NCBI GenBank assembly: GCA_020630675.1
Contig: JAHDIR010000005.1
Coordinates: 35,225 to 99,224, forward strand
Origin: Bdellovibrionales bacterium
Lineage (GTDB): Bacteria > Bdellovibrionota > Bdellovibrionia > Bdellovibrionales > UBA1609
Length of the DNA stretch: 64,000 nt
Direction: 5' to 3'
The position numbers and the translations under genes were made by a program. This document shows positions 49,754 to 60,618 of this stretch, piece after piece. Each line of letters opens with the position of its first letter. Position 1 is the stretch's first letter. Under the pieces are notes generated by a model that made no database searches, was not told where the DNA came from, and saw only the letters and a program-made list of their open reading frames with translations.

Positions 49754-51928
49754 TTATGCTGCTGTGTTTTTTATAAATGTACTACGAATAGTTTTAATTA
49801 AATGCTCTTGCTTAATAGGTTTAGTTAAGAACTCATCCATCCCAGCCTCAAAACATTCTTCTTTGGTTTTTTTAGAAGTATCAGCCGTCATGGCTATAAT
49901 TGTAGTTCTTTGAAGATCTTCTCGTTTTTCAAATTTACGAATCACTTGAGTGGCTTCGCAGCCGCCCATAATAGGCATTTGACAGTCCATTAAAATAATA
50001 TCGTAAGAGTTAGACTTAAATTTTTCGACCGCTTCTTTTCCATTATTAGCAATTTCTAATTCATGCCCAACTGAATTAATCATCATTGAAGCTACTTTTT
50101 GATTAATTAAATTATCTTCTACCAAAAGAATTTTATATTTGTCTTTTTCAAGAGCTAAGCTAACGGTTTTATTTTTGGCAGACTTCACTTTTTTCTGGTC
50201 ATAAAAACTGGCTGGATCTTGTAAAACTTTTAAAAATTGATCTTTTTGATAAGGCCAAAGTATCTTACTTACTTTAATAAGGTCTTTTTGTTCTTCGGGA
50301 AAAATCAACTTGGATGTATTTGGTAAAACAATATTCCAATTTTTTATATTTTCATTTTTTGTGATCATGGCCTGCAGCTCATTATAAAAGTTAGCTTTAC
50401 TTTTATTATCAATAAATAAAGTTCCCGACTTTTCAGAAAATTCTTTATTAATTAACACCATAACGCTTTTTGTGTCTGAGGCGAGATAAACTTCATTTGT
50501 TACAAAATTAGCATAAGTGGATAGGTTTTTTTGTAATACCTCATTGCTGGAAACAATCACCACGGGCTCTTTTTCAATTTTTGTCACAAGGCTTATGTCT
50601 TCTTTGGTCTCTACTTCAAAAGGAATGGTAATTATAAATGTCGAGCCTTTACCTTCTTTACTTCGTACAGAAATTTCTCCTCCCATTGAAGCAAGCATTT
50701 TACGGCAAATGGTTAAACCAAGCCCTGAGCCACCATACTTGCGAGTATCAGATATATCTGTTTGCATAAAAGCTTCAAAAATACTTTCTATTTTGTCTTT
50801 AGGAATTCCTACGCCAGTGTCTGTCACTTCGATTTGTAAAACTGAAGTATTTGGCTCTTCGCCATTTTTAGCCGTTGCCTGTAAGGAAATAAAACCGGTG
50901 GGTGTATACTTAACAGCGTTGCTCAGTAAGTTGACTAAAACTTGAGTGACTTTTGCTTTATCTCCCCTCACTTGAGTGGGAACTGATTTATCAATATAAA
51001 TGGGAAAGTCTAAATTTTTTGAAGACATCAAAGGAGCCATCATCGAGCAGCCACTTTCTATAACATCGATTAGCTCAAAAGAAACTGTTTCCACACTCAG
51101 TTTGCCCGCTTCAATTTTTGAAAGATCTAAAATATCGTTGATTAACCCCAACAAATGTTGACTCGATTTAGCCACAATTCCCAAGTTTTCTCTTTGATTA
51201 GCATTTAAATGCCCTTGTTGAAGCATATCTACGATACCGATAATACCATTTAATGGAGTCCTAATTTCGTGACTCATATTTGCTAAAAATTGACTTTTTC
51301 CTCGGTTAGCTTGAACCGCTAAATCTTTGGAGGTTTTTAAGTACTTAATCAGAGGAAAGGTCAAAAGAAGAAGTAAAAGCATACTCAAGCCGCTAAAAAC
51401 ATTTGATTTTAAACTAGAGCGTAAACTCAAATTAGCATTGGTATTAATTTTTTTATCAATTTCTGTGAGTTTATTTATAATAAGTAAAGAATTAGATGTT
51501 GCTTTTTTATTAAACTTTTTAGCTTCGTTTGATAATCCTGACAAATAAGCGATGGTCATTTTTCGATTATCTTTTTCAAGTAAAATCAAAGTTTCCTTAA
51601 TTTCTTTAAGCAAAACTAGCTCTTCTTGGTATTTTTTTTGCGAGGTAAAAAGCTTTTCAAGGTCATTAATGTGATTAGAAATTTCTTTGTTAAATGTTTC
51701 TATTTTTTTGGTCAAACTCAAGGGCTCTTTAGAATCACCACTGGAAAGAGAATAATAGTATTCCCTTAGAATAGTCATTTGAGATTCTGTGTCGGTAATA
51801 AGCTGCTTACTTTTCCAATCCATATTTTGAAATTTAGATAATTTAAAAAAACTGTAGTAACTCATTCCTAGCACTATAAGGCTAAAAACAATCACTAAAC
51901 GTAACGACCAAGAGGCTTTATTATTCAC
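49754..51928 (-). CDS. Membrane hybrid sensor histidine kinase with C-terminal receiver domain
   Basis: H box SHEIRTPLNGI, N box NLLSNAVKYTP, DTGVGIPKDKI, GGSGLGLTIC; receiver 'ILLVEDNLINQKV...DIILMDCQMPIMGG...FLTKPI'; two TM segments. Confidence 0.93.
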   Translation of the reverse strand: MNNKASWSLRLVIVFSLIVLGMSYYSFFKLSKFQNMDWKSKQLITDTESQMTILREYYYSLSSGDSKEPLSLTKKIETFNKEISNHINDLEKLFTSQKKYQEELVLLKEIKETLILLEKDNRKMTIAYLSGLSNEAKKFNKKATSNSLLIINKLTEIDKKINTNANLSLRSSLKSNVFSGLSMLLLLLLTFPLIKYLKTSKDLAVQANRGKSQFLANMSHEIRTPLNGIIGIVDMLQQGHLNANQRENLGIVAKSSQHLLGLINDILDLSKIEAGKLSVETVSFELIDVIESGCSMMAPLMSSKNLDFPIYIDKSVPTQVRGDKAKVTQVLVNLLSNAVKYTPTGFISLQATAKNGEEPNTSVLQIEVTDTGVGIPKDKIESIFEAFMQTDISDTRKYGGSGLGLTICRKMLASMGGEISVRSKEGKGSTFIITIPFEVETKEDISLVTKIEKEPVVIVSSNEVLQKNLSTYANFVTNEVYLASDTKSVMVLINKEFSEKSGTLFIDNKSKANFYNELQAMITKNENIKNWNIVLPNTSKLIFPEEQKDLIKVSKILWPYQKDQFLKVLQDPASFYDQKKVKSAKNKTVSLALEKDKYKILLVEDNLINQKVASMMINSVGHELEIANNGKEAVEKFKSNSYDIILMDCQMPIMGGCEATQVIRKFEKREDLQRTTIIAMTADTSKKTKEECFEAGMDEFLTKPIKQEHLIKTIRSTFIKNTAA

Positions 51929-52113
51929 AGAATTAACTCCACTCCATATCTGGAAAAGTACAAGTTTTTATCGGTTTATTTTAGCCATTCCTGAATGCTC
52001 CTGATAAATAAAAAGTATTTACACAAAAAGACTTGTCGGCCTTGCAAATAACTAATACGATTAGCGAATTAACAATTGTGGTACAAATAACAATCAAGAA
52101 TGAAGGATTATTC

Positions 52114-53271
52114 ATGAAAAATATACTCAATATTTTAATCTTAATTATTGGTTTTTCCTTTAATGGAAATGCCGATGAAATATCAAATGCCGAGCTCGAC
52201 AAAAGGCTATATAAAATTGAAAAAGCCCTAAGGGCTAAAAACCCAATTTTACCCATGGATGCCACACGCATAAGAATGGGTGGGTTTTTAACAAGCACTT
52301 ACTCTGTTCTTTTTAACGATAAAGAAACAGAAACGTCCTTTAATTCGAATCGTTTTGAGATACTTTTAAGTGCTGACTTAAATGAAAAACTCGACTTCTT
52401 TACAGCTTTTGGAATTATTAGTGAGTCTGAGCTTCTCAATGAAAATACGAACCAAAGAACATACAGTGAGAAAGCAGATGGCACAAAAAACCGCGCCAAC
52501 AAAGTTCCTCTCATAATTTCTCGAGGAAACTGGAAATTTTCAGAGCAATTGAATATAAAGTTTGGACGTTTTGTGGCTCCTTTTGGAATTATAAATATTG
52601 AGCACTTTCCGCCAGGTCTTTTTTTAGAAACAGCCCCCATTGCCTTACGGCCAATTCCTGGTGGAAATTTATGGGCCCATTTTTTAAATGGAGTCGATGT
52701 TTACGGAAAAAAAGAGTTTGGTTCACAAACTATTGGTTATCACTTAAATTACTCTACATTTAGTTTTTTAGGCCCAGCAAACCCTGTTACTGGTGGAAAC
52801 GCTCCAGGGGGAGACTCCACAGAAGATATTTTTGGTGGACGATTATGGTGGCAAACTTTTTCAGGAATTGCCACGCTTGGGGCCTCTTGGCAAAATGGCT
52901 TGAAGCTTGCCGGAAACAAAACTTATGGCCTTGATCTTGACATTAGCTGGGGAAACTTACGAATTAAAAATGAATTCACTCAGTCTAAACAAGGCTATAG
53001 TGGTAACAGAACCACTACCAATATTTATATGTTTCAACCCTCTTATGCTGTCACTGATAAGGTCAGAGTTGTTTACCGATACGATTACTTAGATCCTCAA
53101 GGTTCAGATAACAATCGTGATGAACATATTTTAGGTGTTAACTGGTTACCTACCCCCCTGCTTCGACTGCGAATGGAGTACAGCCTGATCAACTTTGAAA
53201 ACCGTTTAGACACAAATGGTGAAAACCCTGACTACACACGCTTAACTACTTCTGCCGTATTGTCGTTTTAA
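52114..53271 (+). CDS. Outer membrane porin-like beta-barrel protein
   Basis: Start 52114 (MKNILNILILIIGFSFNGNADE; ORF track 52033) with AAGGA; 'LNIKFGRFVAPFGIINIEHFPPGLFLETAP', C-terminal 'TRLTTSAVLSF' ending in Phe. Confidence 0.7.
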   Translation: MKNILNILILIIGFSFNGNADEISNAELDKRLYKIEKALRAKNPILPMDATRIRMGGFLTSTYSVLFNDKETETSFNSNRFEILLSADLNEKLDFFTAFGIISESELLNENTNQRTYSEKADGTKNRANKVPLIISRGNWKFSEQLNIKFGRFVAPFGIINIEHFPPGLFLETAPIALRPIPGGNLWAHFLNGVDVYGKKEFGSQTIGYHLNYSTFSFLGPANPVTGGNAPGGDSTEDIFGGRLWWQTFSGIATLGASWQNGLKLAGNKTYGLDLDISWGNLRIKNEFTQSKQGYSGNRTTTNIYMFQPSYAVTDKVRVVYRYDYLDPQGSDNNRDEHILGVNWLPTPLLRLRMEYSLINFENRLDTNGENPDYTRLTTSAVLSF

Positions 53272-53286
53272 TTAGGAGCCGATATC

Positions 53287-53724
53287 ATGAAATATATATT
53301 ACCTATTTTTTTCCTACTGATAATTTCAACTCCGTTATTAGCTGAGCAATACTCTGTGATTGTTAATAGCTCTAATAATGCAAATCTTGATATTAAGAAC
53401 TATTATTTATTACAATATCAACGATGGCCCAATAAAAGTATTGTTGAACCCTATGATGTTTCCATAAATGAAGATCTTGTTGTTGCCGTCGCAAGAAATG
53501 TATTTATTAAAAAGTTTTTAAAGTTTCCGAACGCCAGTTCATATTTAGAATATTGGCTTCAGCAAAAATCAAAAGGAAAAACAAAAAAACCTCAAGTCTT
53601 AGACTCTTACTCAGATGTTTTGCGTTTTGTTAGAAATGAACAAGGGGGAGTGGGTTTTGTTCCTTCTCGGATGGCCAAGGGTGTGCGAGTGATTGAAACC
53701 TTTGAATTAGAAAATCAGCCTTAA
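53287..53724 (+). CDS. PstS-like small periplasmic phosphate-binding-type protein
   Basis: 145 aa with signal peptide; 'YSVIVNSSNNANLDIKNYYLLQYQRWPNKSIVEPYDV...FVRNEQGGVGFVPSRM' resembles short PstS-like solute-binding proteins. Confidence 0.6.
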   Translation: MKYILPIFFLLIISTPLLAEQYSVIVNSSNNANLDIKNYYLLQYQRWPNKSIVEPYDVSINEDLVVAVARNVFIKKFLKFPNASSYLEYWLQQKSKGKTKKPQVLDSYSDVLRFVRNEQGGVGFVPSRMAKGVRVIETFELENQP

Positions 53725-53800
53725 AATTCAGGTTGAGATTTTAAGATTCTTAATCAATTATCTCTAACTTAAAAAAACAATTTACAAAAATTTCTATTTT

Positions 53801-53839
53801 AACAAGATGCCGTGGCTCATCAAACCAAGGCATCTTGTT
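53801..53839. terminator. Stem-loop between convergent genes
   Basis: AACAAGATGCC ... GGCATCTTGTT, 11-bp perfect stem; weak U tracts. Confidence 0.5.
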
Positions 53840-53872
53840 GTGAAATTTAAACTTGATATTATAAACGTAAAA

Positions 53873-56800
53873 TTAATTAGACGCAGACACATCAATACTG
53901 CGAACCGTACACGTCTGCGTTTGGCTTGAGTTCGATTGTAATACAACTTTTATATAAAGCTGCCCTGGACCAAATTGATCTGAAAAACTCACTATATTAT
54001 TTTGTAAATCGATTTGATTATTCGCACTTGAGGCATCAGTGGCAAGCCCCCAAACGCCTGCTGAATAATAATAAAACTGAACTCCATCATCACTTAACTG
54101 AAATTGAGCACAATCATCAGCGTCAATAGAAATAGAATTTATTTTTGTATAACTTAAAGGGTTTACAGTAAGTATTTCATGTCGCTCTCCATTGTACTGA
54201 AGGCCTTGGTCTGGATTAATGACAACAGAGCTTAAGCTGGGCAAACAAGATTGCCCCAAACAAGATTGATTTTCTAGTGCCTGCATAGTAATTCGGTATT
54301 GAAAAAAAGAGTTGTCTAGGGGTTTAGCCATAAGAGGAAAGTTTGCAAATCGCACCTGTGGAGATTGGGCTTGCGAACCATTCAATAAGGAAATTTCATC
54401 ATCGACACAAATATTACCATCTTGGTCGGAAAGATTATTCGCACAATTAAAACTTAAATTAGAGCTTAATCGATTTATACTTTCTGAGTAAAAAGTAGAG
54501 CCATTACCTCCAGGCCCCATAAAGTGGGCTTTGTAATTATCTACTGGATCAGTCGCGTTGGCTATTCCATCACCATCACAATCTAAGCTACTGCCTTGAG
54601 GTGAATTATTATAAGAGCTGCATTGGCAAAGTTCATCGACACAGCTTTTTACTTGAAATTTAACTTGGTTAGCGCCGCGACGATAAATTTGTTGAACCTC
54701 ATTGGCTGTTAACACTCGAGACCAAATAGCCACTTCGTCAATTTTTCCATCGAAAAAATCAGTTCCATTTCCACGAGAACCTATATAAGCAGACCCGCCT
54801 GTACAGTCAGACCAAAACTGAGCTGCTCCTCCTGAAGTGATCGTACCACTTCCTACCAGTTTTCCATTTACATACATTAATTGTTCACCATCACTTTTTA
54901 TTTGTATCACAGCATGATACCAGCGACCTTCATCAACATAAATATTATAAATTTCTTCTTCTAAGGGCGCTATGTCTTCATAAACTCTAATGTCTCCAGC
55001 TAAATTTAACCTGAGACCCCAACCACAACTAGTGTTTAAATAGTAATTGAAAATGTTAGAAGTATTGTATTGGTTAATATTAAACCATAAACTTACACTC
55101 ACTTCATTCAGGTTATAACTGTTGGGTAAATTCACACTGTCATCCACTCCGTCAAATTGAAGGGCTTGCCCCAGTATACCTGGTTGTGACGTTTGAACTC
55201 CTCCTGTTTCTACACCATGAATAGACGAGCTTGATAAATCTTTAAAGTCACTACCACCGATCGTGTTCAATGCACTTTCATTTAACGACCAATAACCAAT
55301 TAAGCTGTCTTTTAAACTGAGCTCTACCATTGGGTAGCTTACAGTAGTTTCGCCATCATCAGAAAGTAAGCCCCCTAAATCTTTGCCAAACGGCAAGTCC
55401 GTAAACCAGTCAAAGCCTTGCCAAGAAAAATTTGAACTTCCGGCATTAATAACTGCAGAGTCAAAGTGGCCAGAAAATTTTTGTTTTTGTCGATGGTAAA
55501 CTTGTGCCACTTCTCCGTGTGTTAAAGGTATATTCCAATAAGCGACATCGTCTAACCGGCCATCAAATAAACCTGAGTAAGAAAAAGTCATAGCATTAGG
55601 CGTTGTTGGGCTAACTGCTGGAACAGTTCCTGTAAAAGTTAATGGAACCTGCTTGTTATCAATAAAAAATTTTAATTTTTCAGCATTTGTAGATTTTGAA
55701 CCGTCATAAACAAAAGCATAGTGGTACCAAGCACCCGCTTGTGCTGGGTAACCGGTGGCCACAGCTTCACTGGCTCCCAAAGATATTTGAGGCTCAAATG
55801 CACCACTTAAAATGATACGATTTAAACCTTCTTGTGCTATGGGCCCTCGAAAAGCCACTAAATTATTGTAATAAACCCAACCGGAAAAAGAGGCTGCAGA
55901 AAGTCCCTCTAGGCCGTCAAAAGCTCCCATATTAACTGTGTCACCGGCTCCATCAAAAGTGGCAGCCTCACTACCTACTTTCTTAGAAGTCGTAAAACTT
56001 GAATTTCCGGATGGCAACCCATCGTTACCGTTCGTTGTGGAATCTTTCCAATTGCCATCTAACTTCCAATAAGAAAAAATGCGATCGTAGCGGGGCGTCC
56101 AGTCAGGTGAAAGCTCAGTATGATCAGAAAACAAAGGCGACTGAGCTTGATAAATAGCCGTGATATTTTGTTCGCTCAATATCGTTGAAAACAAAGCCAA
56201 TTCATCTAATTGACCATGAAAAAAACGGGTACCTCCCCCTGTATCACCAATGTGTGCTGAAGTGCTAGAGTTAAAAAGACCAACAGGAGTTGAGCTTTGA
56301 GTGATGTTAATTATTTGACCATCTAAATAAACAATGGGGTCATTATCATTTGATGATAAATCATAGGTCATAGCAAAGTGATACCAACGGTTTTCGCTAA
56401 GAGCAGGAACAACCGTCCAAAGACCTCTGTCTGGAACTCCTCCAACACGATCAGAAATAATAGCTAGCTGGGAGCTTCCAGGATTTAAATAAAGATCAAA
56501 ATAATTGGTTCTAAAAATTCTGGGGTAAGTTCCAATGAAAGAATCAATATTGATCCACGTTGTAACTGTAATAGAATTAAGGTTGTTCGGAAGTGTTAAC
56601 GAAACAGAGTCGTCTACACCATCTAAAACTAAACCATCACCAATTTTAGCAAAAGAGGTTCCAATACCTCCGTTGCCAGTACCGTCAGCGCCTTGGCCAC
56701 TCGAATCGGTTAAATCTCCCTCAAACTTCCAGTAGCCAACAAGGTCACCTGAAGACTGAGGCAATATATTTTTTATATCAGTAGGTGAATTGGTACTGCT

Positions 56801-57073
56801 TTGAAGCTGTAAAAAATCATTACTTAATTTCACCCCGGCTTCATAGCCTTCATAAAAATCACTGGAGCTTTGATTTAAATTTAAAGCCTTTAATTGAATG
56901 GAGTTATCAACCACTTCAACAAAATTATTATTAAATGAAAAATGATGACTGTTTGAAAAATCCCAGGTCGGTTCAAATACAGAATTTAAATCAATATTGG
57001 TATTGTTAAAAGAACAAGACGTATTAAGAACAAAGCCAAAGCTGAAAAAAAGACCAAAAAAAATTCTTTTCAT
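53873..57073 (-). CDS. LamG/concanavalin A-like domain lipoprotein, paralog 3
   Basis: 1066 aa; 'VFEPTWDFSNSHHFSFNNNFVEVVDNSIQLKALNLNQ'; three LamG-like segments; 'LDCDGDGIANATDPVDNYKAHFMGPGGNGSTFYSE'. Confidence 0.85.
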   Translation of the reverse strand: MKRIFFGLFFSFGFVLNTSCSFNNTNIDLNSVFEPTWDFSNSHHFSFNNNFVEVVDNSIQLKALNLNQSSSDFYEGYEAGVKLSNDFLQLQSSTNSPTDIKNILPQSSGDLVGYWKFEGDLTDSSGQGADGTGNGGIGTSFAKIGDGLVLDGVDDSVSLTLPNNLNSITVTTWINIDSFIGTYPRIFRTNYFDLYLNPGSSQLAIISDRVGGVPDRGLWTVVPALSENRWYHFAMTYDLSSNDNDPIVYLDGQIINITQSSTPVGLFNSSTSAHIGDTGGGTRFFHGQLDELALFSTILSEQNITAIYQAQSPLFSDHTELSPDWTPRYDRIFSYWKLDGNWKDSTTNGNDGLPSGNSSFTTSKKVGSEAATFDGAGDTVNMGAFDGLEGLSAASFSGWVYYNNLVAFRGPIAQEGLNRIILSGAFEPQISLGASEAVATGYPAQAGAWYHYAFVYDGSKSTNAEKLKFFIDNKQVPLTFTGTVPAVSPTTPNAMTFSYSGLFDGRLDDVAYWNIPLTHGEVAQVYHRQKQKFSGHFDSAVINAGSSNFSWQGFDWFTDLPFGKDLGGLLSDDGETTVSYPMVELSLKDSLIGYWSLNESALNTIGGSDFKDLSSSSIHGVETGGVQTSQPGILGQALQFDGVDDSVNLPNSYNLNEVSVSLWFNINQYNTSNIFNYYLNTSCGWGLRLNLAGDIRVYEDIAPLEEEIYNIYVDEGRWYHAVIQIKSDGEQLMYVNGKLVGSGTITSGGAAQFWSDCTGGSAYIGSRGNGTDFFDGKIDEVAIWSRVLTANEVQQIYRRGANQVKFQVKSCVDELCQCSSYNNSPQGSSLDCDGDGIANATDPVDNYKAHFMGPGGNGSTFYSESINRLSSNLSFNCANNLSDQDGNICVDDEISLLNGSQAQSPQVRFANFPLMAKPLDNSFFQYRITMQALENQSCLGQSCLPSLSSVVINPDQGLQYNGERHEILTVNPLSYTKINSISIDADDCAQFQLSDDGVQFYYYSAGVWGLATDASSANNQIDLQNNIVSFSDQFGPGQLYIKVVLQSNSSQTQTCTVRSIDVSASN

Positions 57074-57081
57074 ACGAAGGT

Positions 57082-57110
57082 CTTATCGACTCTAAGTACT
57101 TATAACTTAA
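57082..57110 (-). promoter_or_regulatory. GTCGATAAG element (57082-57090) with -35-like TTAAGTTA at N12
   Basis: 8 nt upstream of the paralog 3 ATG. Confidence 0.5.
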
Positions 57111-57149
57111 GAAAAAGAGTGACCCTTAACGTATCAAAAAGAGTTTTTT

Positions 57150-60100
57150 TCATAAGGAAGAGCTGACGTTAATTGATATGAGACGACATGAACTTGTTGC
57201 TGTTGGAGCTTGAAGAAAAGCTTTCAGATATAACTGACCCGGGCCAAACTGCTCAGCAAAACTTTGGATTTGTGTTTCTAATTGAGACTTTGTTAAGCGG
57301 TGACTGGTTTGAGTGGCTGGTTGCCACAATCCTGATTCAAAATAATAAAAAGAACTGCCGTCTGTGCTTAATTGATAACTTACACAATCTTCAGCATTCA
57401 CAGAAACAGAATTTATGGTTTTATATATTAAAGGTTCAAGAGCTCTCACTTCTTGAACTTGTCCTGAAAATTGTTCTGTTTGTTCCGAACTCAAACCCAC
57501 CGACTGAATGTCTGGTAAGCAGGGGCTGCCATTGCAAGCCAAATTGTCATCAGACTCCATCACCACACGATACTGAAAATAAGGGTTATCTATTGGTCTT
57601 GCAGATAATGGGAGTAAACTATAATTAACAATGGGTTGCTTTGCTAAGCTAGATCCTAAAAATGTCATTTCGTCGTTCACGCAAATATTTCCATTGTTAT
57701 CTGTACTGTTGTTACTACAGTTGTAAGAAATATCCAGAGTATTTCTGTGAAAGCTTTCGTTAAAAAATGTTGAGCCATCGCCACCAGGCCCAGTAAACTC
57801 TGCCTTGTAAGCATCTTCATAATCTATTGAATTAGCAATACTGTCGCCGTCACAGTCGGTGGCATTTCCTTGCGGAAAAGAGCTATAGTCTTTGCACTGG
57901 CAAAGAGCATCTTTACAAGATTTCACTTGCAACTTCACTCGATTAGCTCCCCTACGATAAACAGAAAGCACTTCTTGAGCCGAAAGTGATCTTGCCCAAA
58001 TAGCAACTTCATCTATATTTCCTTTTAAGGTTGATGATGTTGAATAGCGTTGCCCAATATATAAGTCGTTGGCACTTGTTAAATTAAAGTCTGAAGAGCC
58101 GGCAGTTCCAGAAGATAGTGTTGCCGCCGTATCTCTAACTCCATCAATATATAGATGGATACTCTCTGAAGTACATACAGAGTTTCTGTTATAAACAAAT
58201 GTTAAGTGATGCCACTGACCATCGTTAATAGGGTAAGAGCCATCCACCGTACAAAAGGTCCCGTCCCCCGGAGAGACATACCCTCTTGGAGCACCTGCAA
58301 GGCTGCTATGAGCAAAGGTTGTAATTAAAGGAGTAAGAGCTGCCCCTTCCTTTCCAACAAAAAAAGCACTGTTGGTGCTTGTTGTTTTAACCCAACCAGA
58401 AATAGTAAAATGTGTATCGGTACCAAAATTTAAGTCGTCATAATCGGACACCCTGACTCGATTATTTATTCCATCTAAATAAATAGATGAATTTAATTTC
58501 CCACGAACACCTGGAGTGACACCCCCACTTTCTTCTCCATTAAAATTAGTGTTGGCTAAATTAGCAAAATCTCCTGGGCCCAAGGTATTTAAAGCACTTT
58601 CATTCATTGGCATGTAAAAAACTAATTCATTCATTAAATCGGTAACCATGAGTGAATAGTCGCTCTCTGACTCTGAAATAAAACTGCCAGAGCCATCTTT
58701 TTTGGCTACAAGCTCTTTTAAAAAAGGGTGACTGGTAGACCAACTTAAATCGGGCCACGAAAAATCTCTTCCCGTATTTAAAACCGGTGAATCAACAGTA
58801 CCGCTGTATTTTTGTTTTTGCTTTTCGTATATTTTTTTAATTTGTGAAGAAGTTAAAGCAGCACTCCAAACTCCAGTATCGTCAATTTGACCGTCAAAAA
58901 AGAAGCCCGCGCAGGTTGTTGTCGTGGGTTCCGCTCCGATACAAGCACTGTTATTGTGGGCATAAGTGATAGAGCCACTCGGGCTAGTGTTTTCGGCCTT
59001 TAAAACTCCATTTAAGTATAATTTTAATGTTTCACCGTCATAAGTGCCAACAGCATGGTACCAAACATTGGATGCCAATTCAGAAACTGGAATATTAGCA
59101 CTTTGAAAAGAACCAATATAAGCAAGAAAACAAAGAGTTGATGGAGGGCAGGCTGCATTCTCGTTTAAGCTCAAATGATAGCCACCAGTTTCTGTGGTGG
59201 AAAACATTCTGAGTGAATTATTGATATCGGTTGCTTTAAACCAGGTAGAAACTGTGAGCGTATTTGCTGGCGCTAGGTTGGCATTGTAAGGAATATCTAG
59301 GCGCCCATTTATACCGTCAAAAATTGCACTATGGCTACCCATCTTTGAAGATGAGCTAAAATCCATACTACCAACAATATTGCCATGATTATTTTGATCT
59401 GAACTGTCTTTGCCGTTTCCATTTAACTTCCAATACCCCATTAACTGATCCCAACGAGGGGCCCAATCAGGGGTTAACTCTGTATCAGTGGATAGTTTTT
59501 TACTTTGTTGCTGGTAAATCTGTAAAACCTCACTATCAGATAAGGTGGTGTTCCAGGTGCTCAGCTCATTGATGGTCATAGCACCAAAACCAGAGGCCCC
59601 GGAGCTACTGGAGTGGTTGGCTGCTAAAAATATTCTTCCTGTTTGTGTAGCGCCAACACCACCACCTACAGTTTCAGTGAGCTGTAGGATGCCATTAATA
59701 TAAATTTTCATTTGGCTACCTTGGCGACTCACTACAATGTGAGACCACTCCGACGGGCTCAAAGTTAGCTTTGTCAGATTTCCAGAGCCTCCACAACCCG
59801 ACTCATTTATGGCCAATTCTTCAGAGTCAAAATCATAATTAATTTTTGGGTTATAAAAGCAATCAATGGAATCGCCTCTATGAAACAAAGTTTTATAACC
59901 AGTTTCATTGTGAGGCTGAAACCATAGGGCCACGGTATAATTGGTTTCGTCACCGTTCCATTCTCCCAAATCGGCGCTATCATCAACGCCATCAAATTCT
60001 ATACCTTTTAAAAAACGAGTAGTTATATACTTAGGATCATTGCTAACAACTCCTGGGGAATAGTTTCCGGCTTCATCATTTAGGTTGTCTTGAAATCGCC

Positions 60101-60458
60101 AGTATCCAGACAATTGAGATGCTTTTGCCGGTAAAATATTGGCCGCATCACTTTCTTGTAGATCATATAAGCTTAAACTAATCGCTTGCTGATCATTTAA
60201 CGAGGCCCCGGCAAGATTACCCTGAAGCAAATTAGTACTTTCTTGCACGAGATCGATAGGTTTAACAGCAATGGCTCCGTCTTTAACTTCTAAGTAATCA
60301 GAATCAAAAGAAAGCTTTGAAGATTTAGAAAAATCCCAAGTGGGCTCAAAAAGTGATTCTAAGCTTAAAGTGGTATGATCAAAGCTACACCCCATTAAAA
60401 ATTGCAACAGAAAAGCTTGTAAGCAAATTGTCTTCACAGAATAGTTAAGGGCTTTCAT
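57150..60458 (-). CDS. LamG/concanavalin A-like domain lipoprotein, paralog 4
   Basis: 1102 aa; lipobox FLMGC; 'LFEPTWDFSKSSKLSFDSDYLEVKDGAIAVKPIDL'; same modular layout. Confidence 0.85.
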   Translation of the reverse strand: MKALNYSVKTICLQAFLLQFLMGCSFDHTTLSLESLFEPTWDFSKSSKLSFDSDYLEVKDGAIAVKPIDLVQESTNLLQGNLAGASLNDQQAISLSLYDLQESDAANILPAKASQLSGYWRFQDNLNDEAGNYSPGVVSNDPKYITTRFLKGIEFDGVDDSADLGEWNGDETNYTVALWFQPHNETGYKTLFHRGDSIDCFYNPKINYDFDSEELAINESGCGGSGNLTKLTLSPSEWSHIVVSRQGSQMKIYINGILQLTETVGGGVGATQTGRIFLAANHSSSSGASGFGAMTINELSTWNTTLSDSEVLQIYQQQSKKLSTDTELTPDWAPRWDQLMGYWKLNGNGKDSSDQNNHGNIVGSMDFSSSSKMGSHSAIFDGINGRLDIPYNANLAPANTLTVSTWFKATDINNSLRMFSTTETGGYHLSLNENAACPPSTLCFLAYIGSFQSANIPVSELASNVWYHAVGTYDGETLKLYLNGVLKAENTSPSGSITYAHNNSACIGAEPTTTTCAGFFFDGQIDDTGVWSAALTSSQIKKIYEKQKQKYSGTVDSPVLNTGRDFSWPDLSWSTSHPFLKELVAKKDGSGSFISESESDYSLMVTDLMNELVFYMPMNESALNTLGPGDFANLANTNFNGEESGGVTPGVRGKLNSSIYLDGINNRVRVSDYDDLNFGTDTHFTISGWVKTTSTNSAFFVGKEGAALTPLITTFAHSSLAGAPRGYVSPGDGTFCTVDGSYPINDGQWHHLTFVYNRNSVCTSESIHLYIDGVRDTAATLSSGTAGSSDFNLTSANDLYIGQRYSTSSTLKGNIDEVAIWARSLSAQEVLSVYRRGANRVKLQVKSCKDALCQCKDYSSFPQGNATDCDGDSIANSIDYEDAYKAEFTGPGGDGSTFFNESFHRNTLDISYNCSNNSTDNNGNICVNDEMTFLGSSLAKQPIVNYSLLPLSARPIDNPYFQYRVVMESDDNLACNGSPCLPDIQSVGLSSEQTEQFSGQVQEVRALEPLIYKTINSVSVNAEDCVSYQLSTDGSSFYYFESGLWQPATQTSHRLTKSQLETQIQSFAEQFGPGQLYLKAFLQAPTATSSCRLISINVSSSL

Positions 60459-60464
60459 ATTTCT

Positions 60465-60493
60465 CTTATCGACTTAAGCCTTATAGAACTTTA
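60465..60493 (-). promoter_or_regulatory. GTCGATAAG element (60465-60473) with -35-like TAAAGTTC at N12
   Basis: Minus strand TAAAGTTC-tataaggcttaa-GTCGATAAG, 6 nt upstream of the paralog 4 ATG; close to the FliA consensus TAAAGTTT-N11-GCCGATAA. Confidence 0.6.
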
Positions 60494-60618
60494 TATATTT
60501 ATAGATCAAATGATTTGAATATGTAACCGTCATACATTAGCCCATTTTATTGAGCTAAATTAACTACACCAAAGAATGGGTCGTGCTTTATGTTTCATTT
60601 TTAGAAACGCACTTTCAT

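Noticed and set aside
57188-57628. 146-aa plus-strand ORF antisense to LamG paralog 4
   Set aside because: Antisense within a conserved paralog family; arises from the conserved C-terminal module composition.
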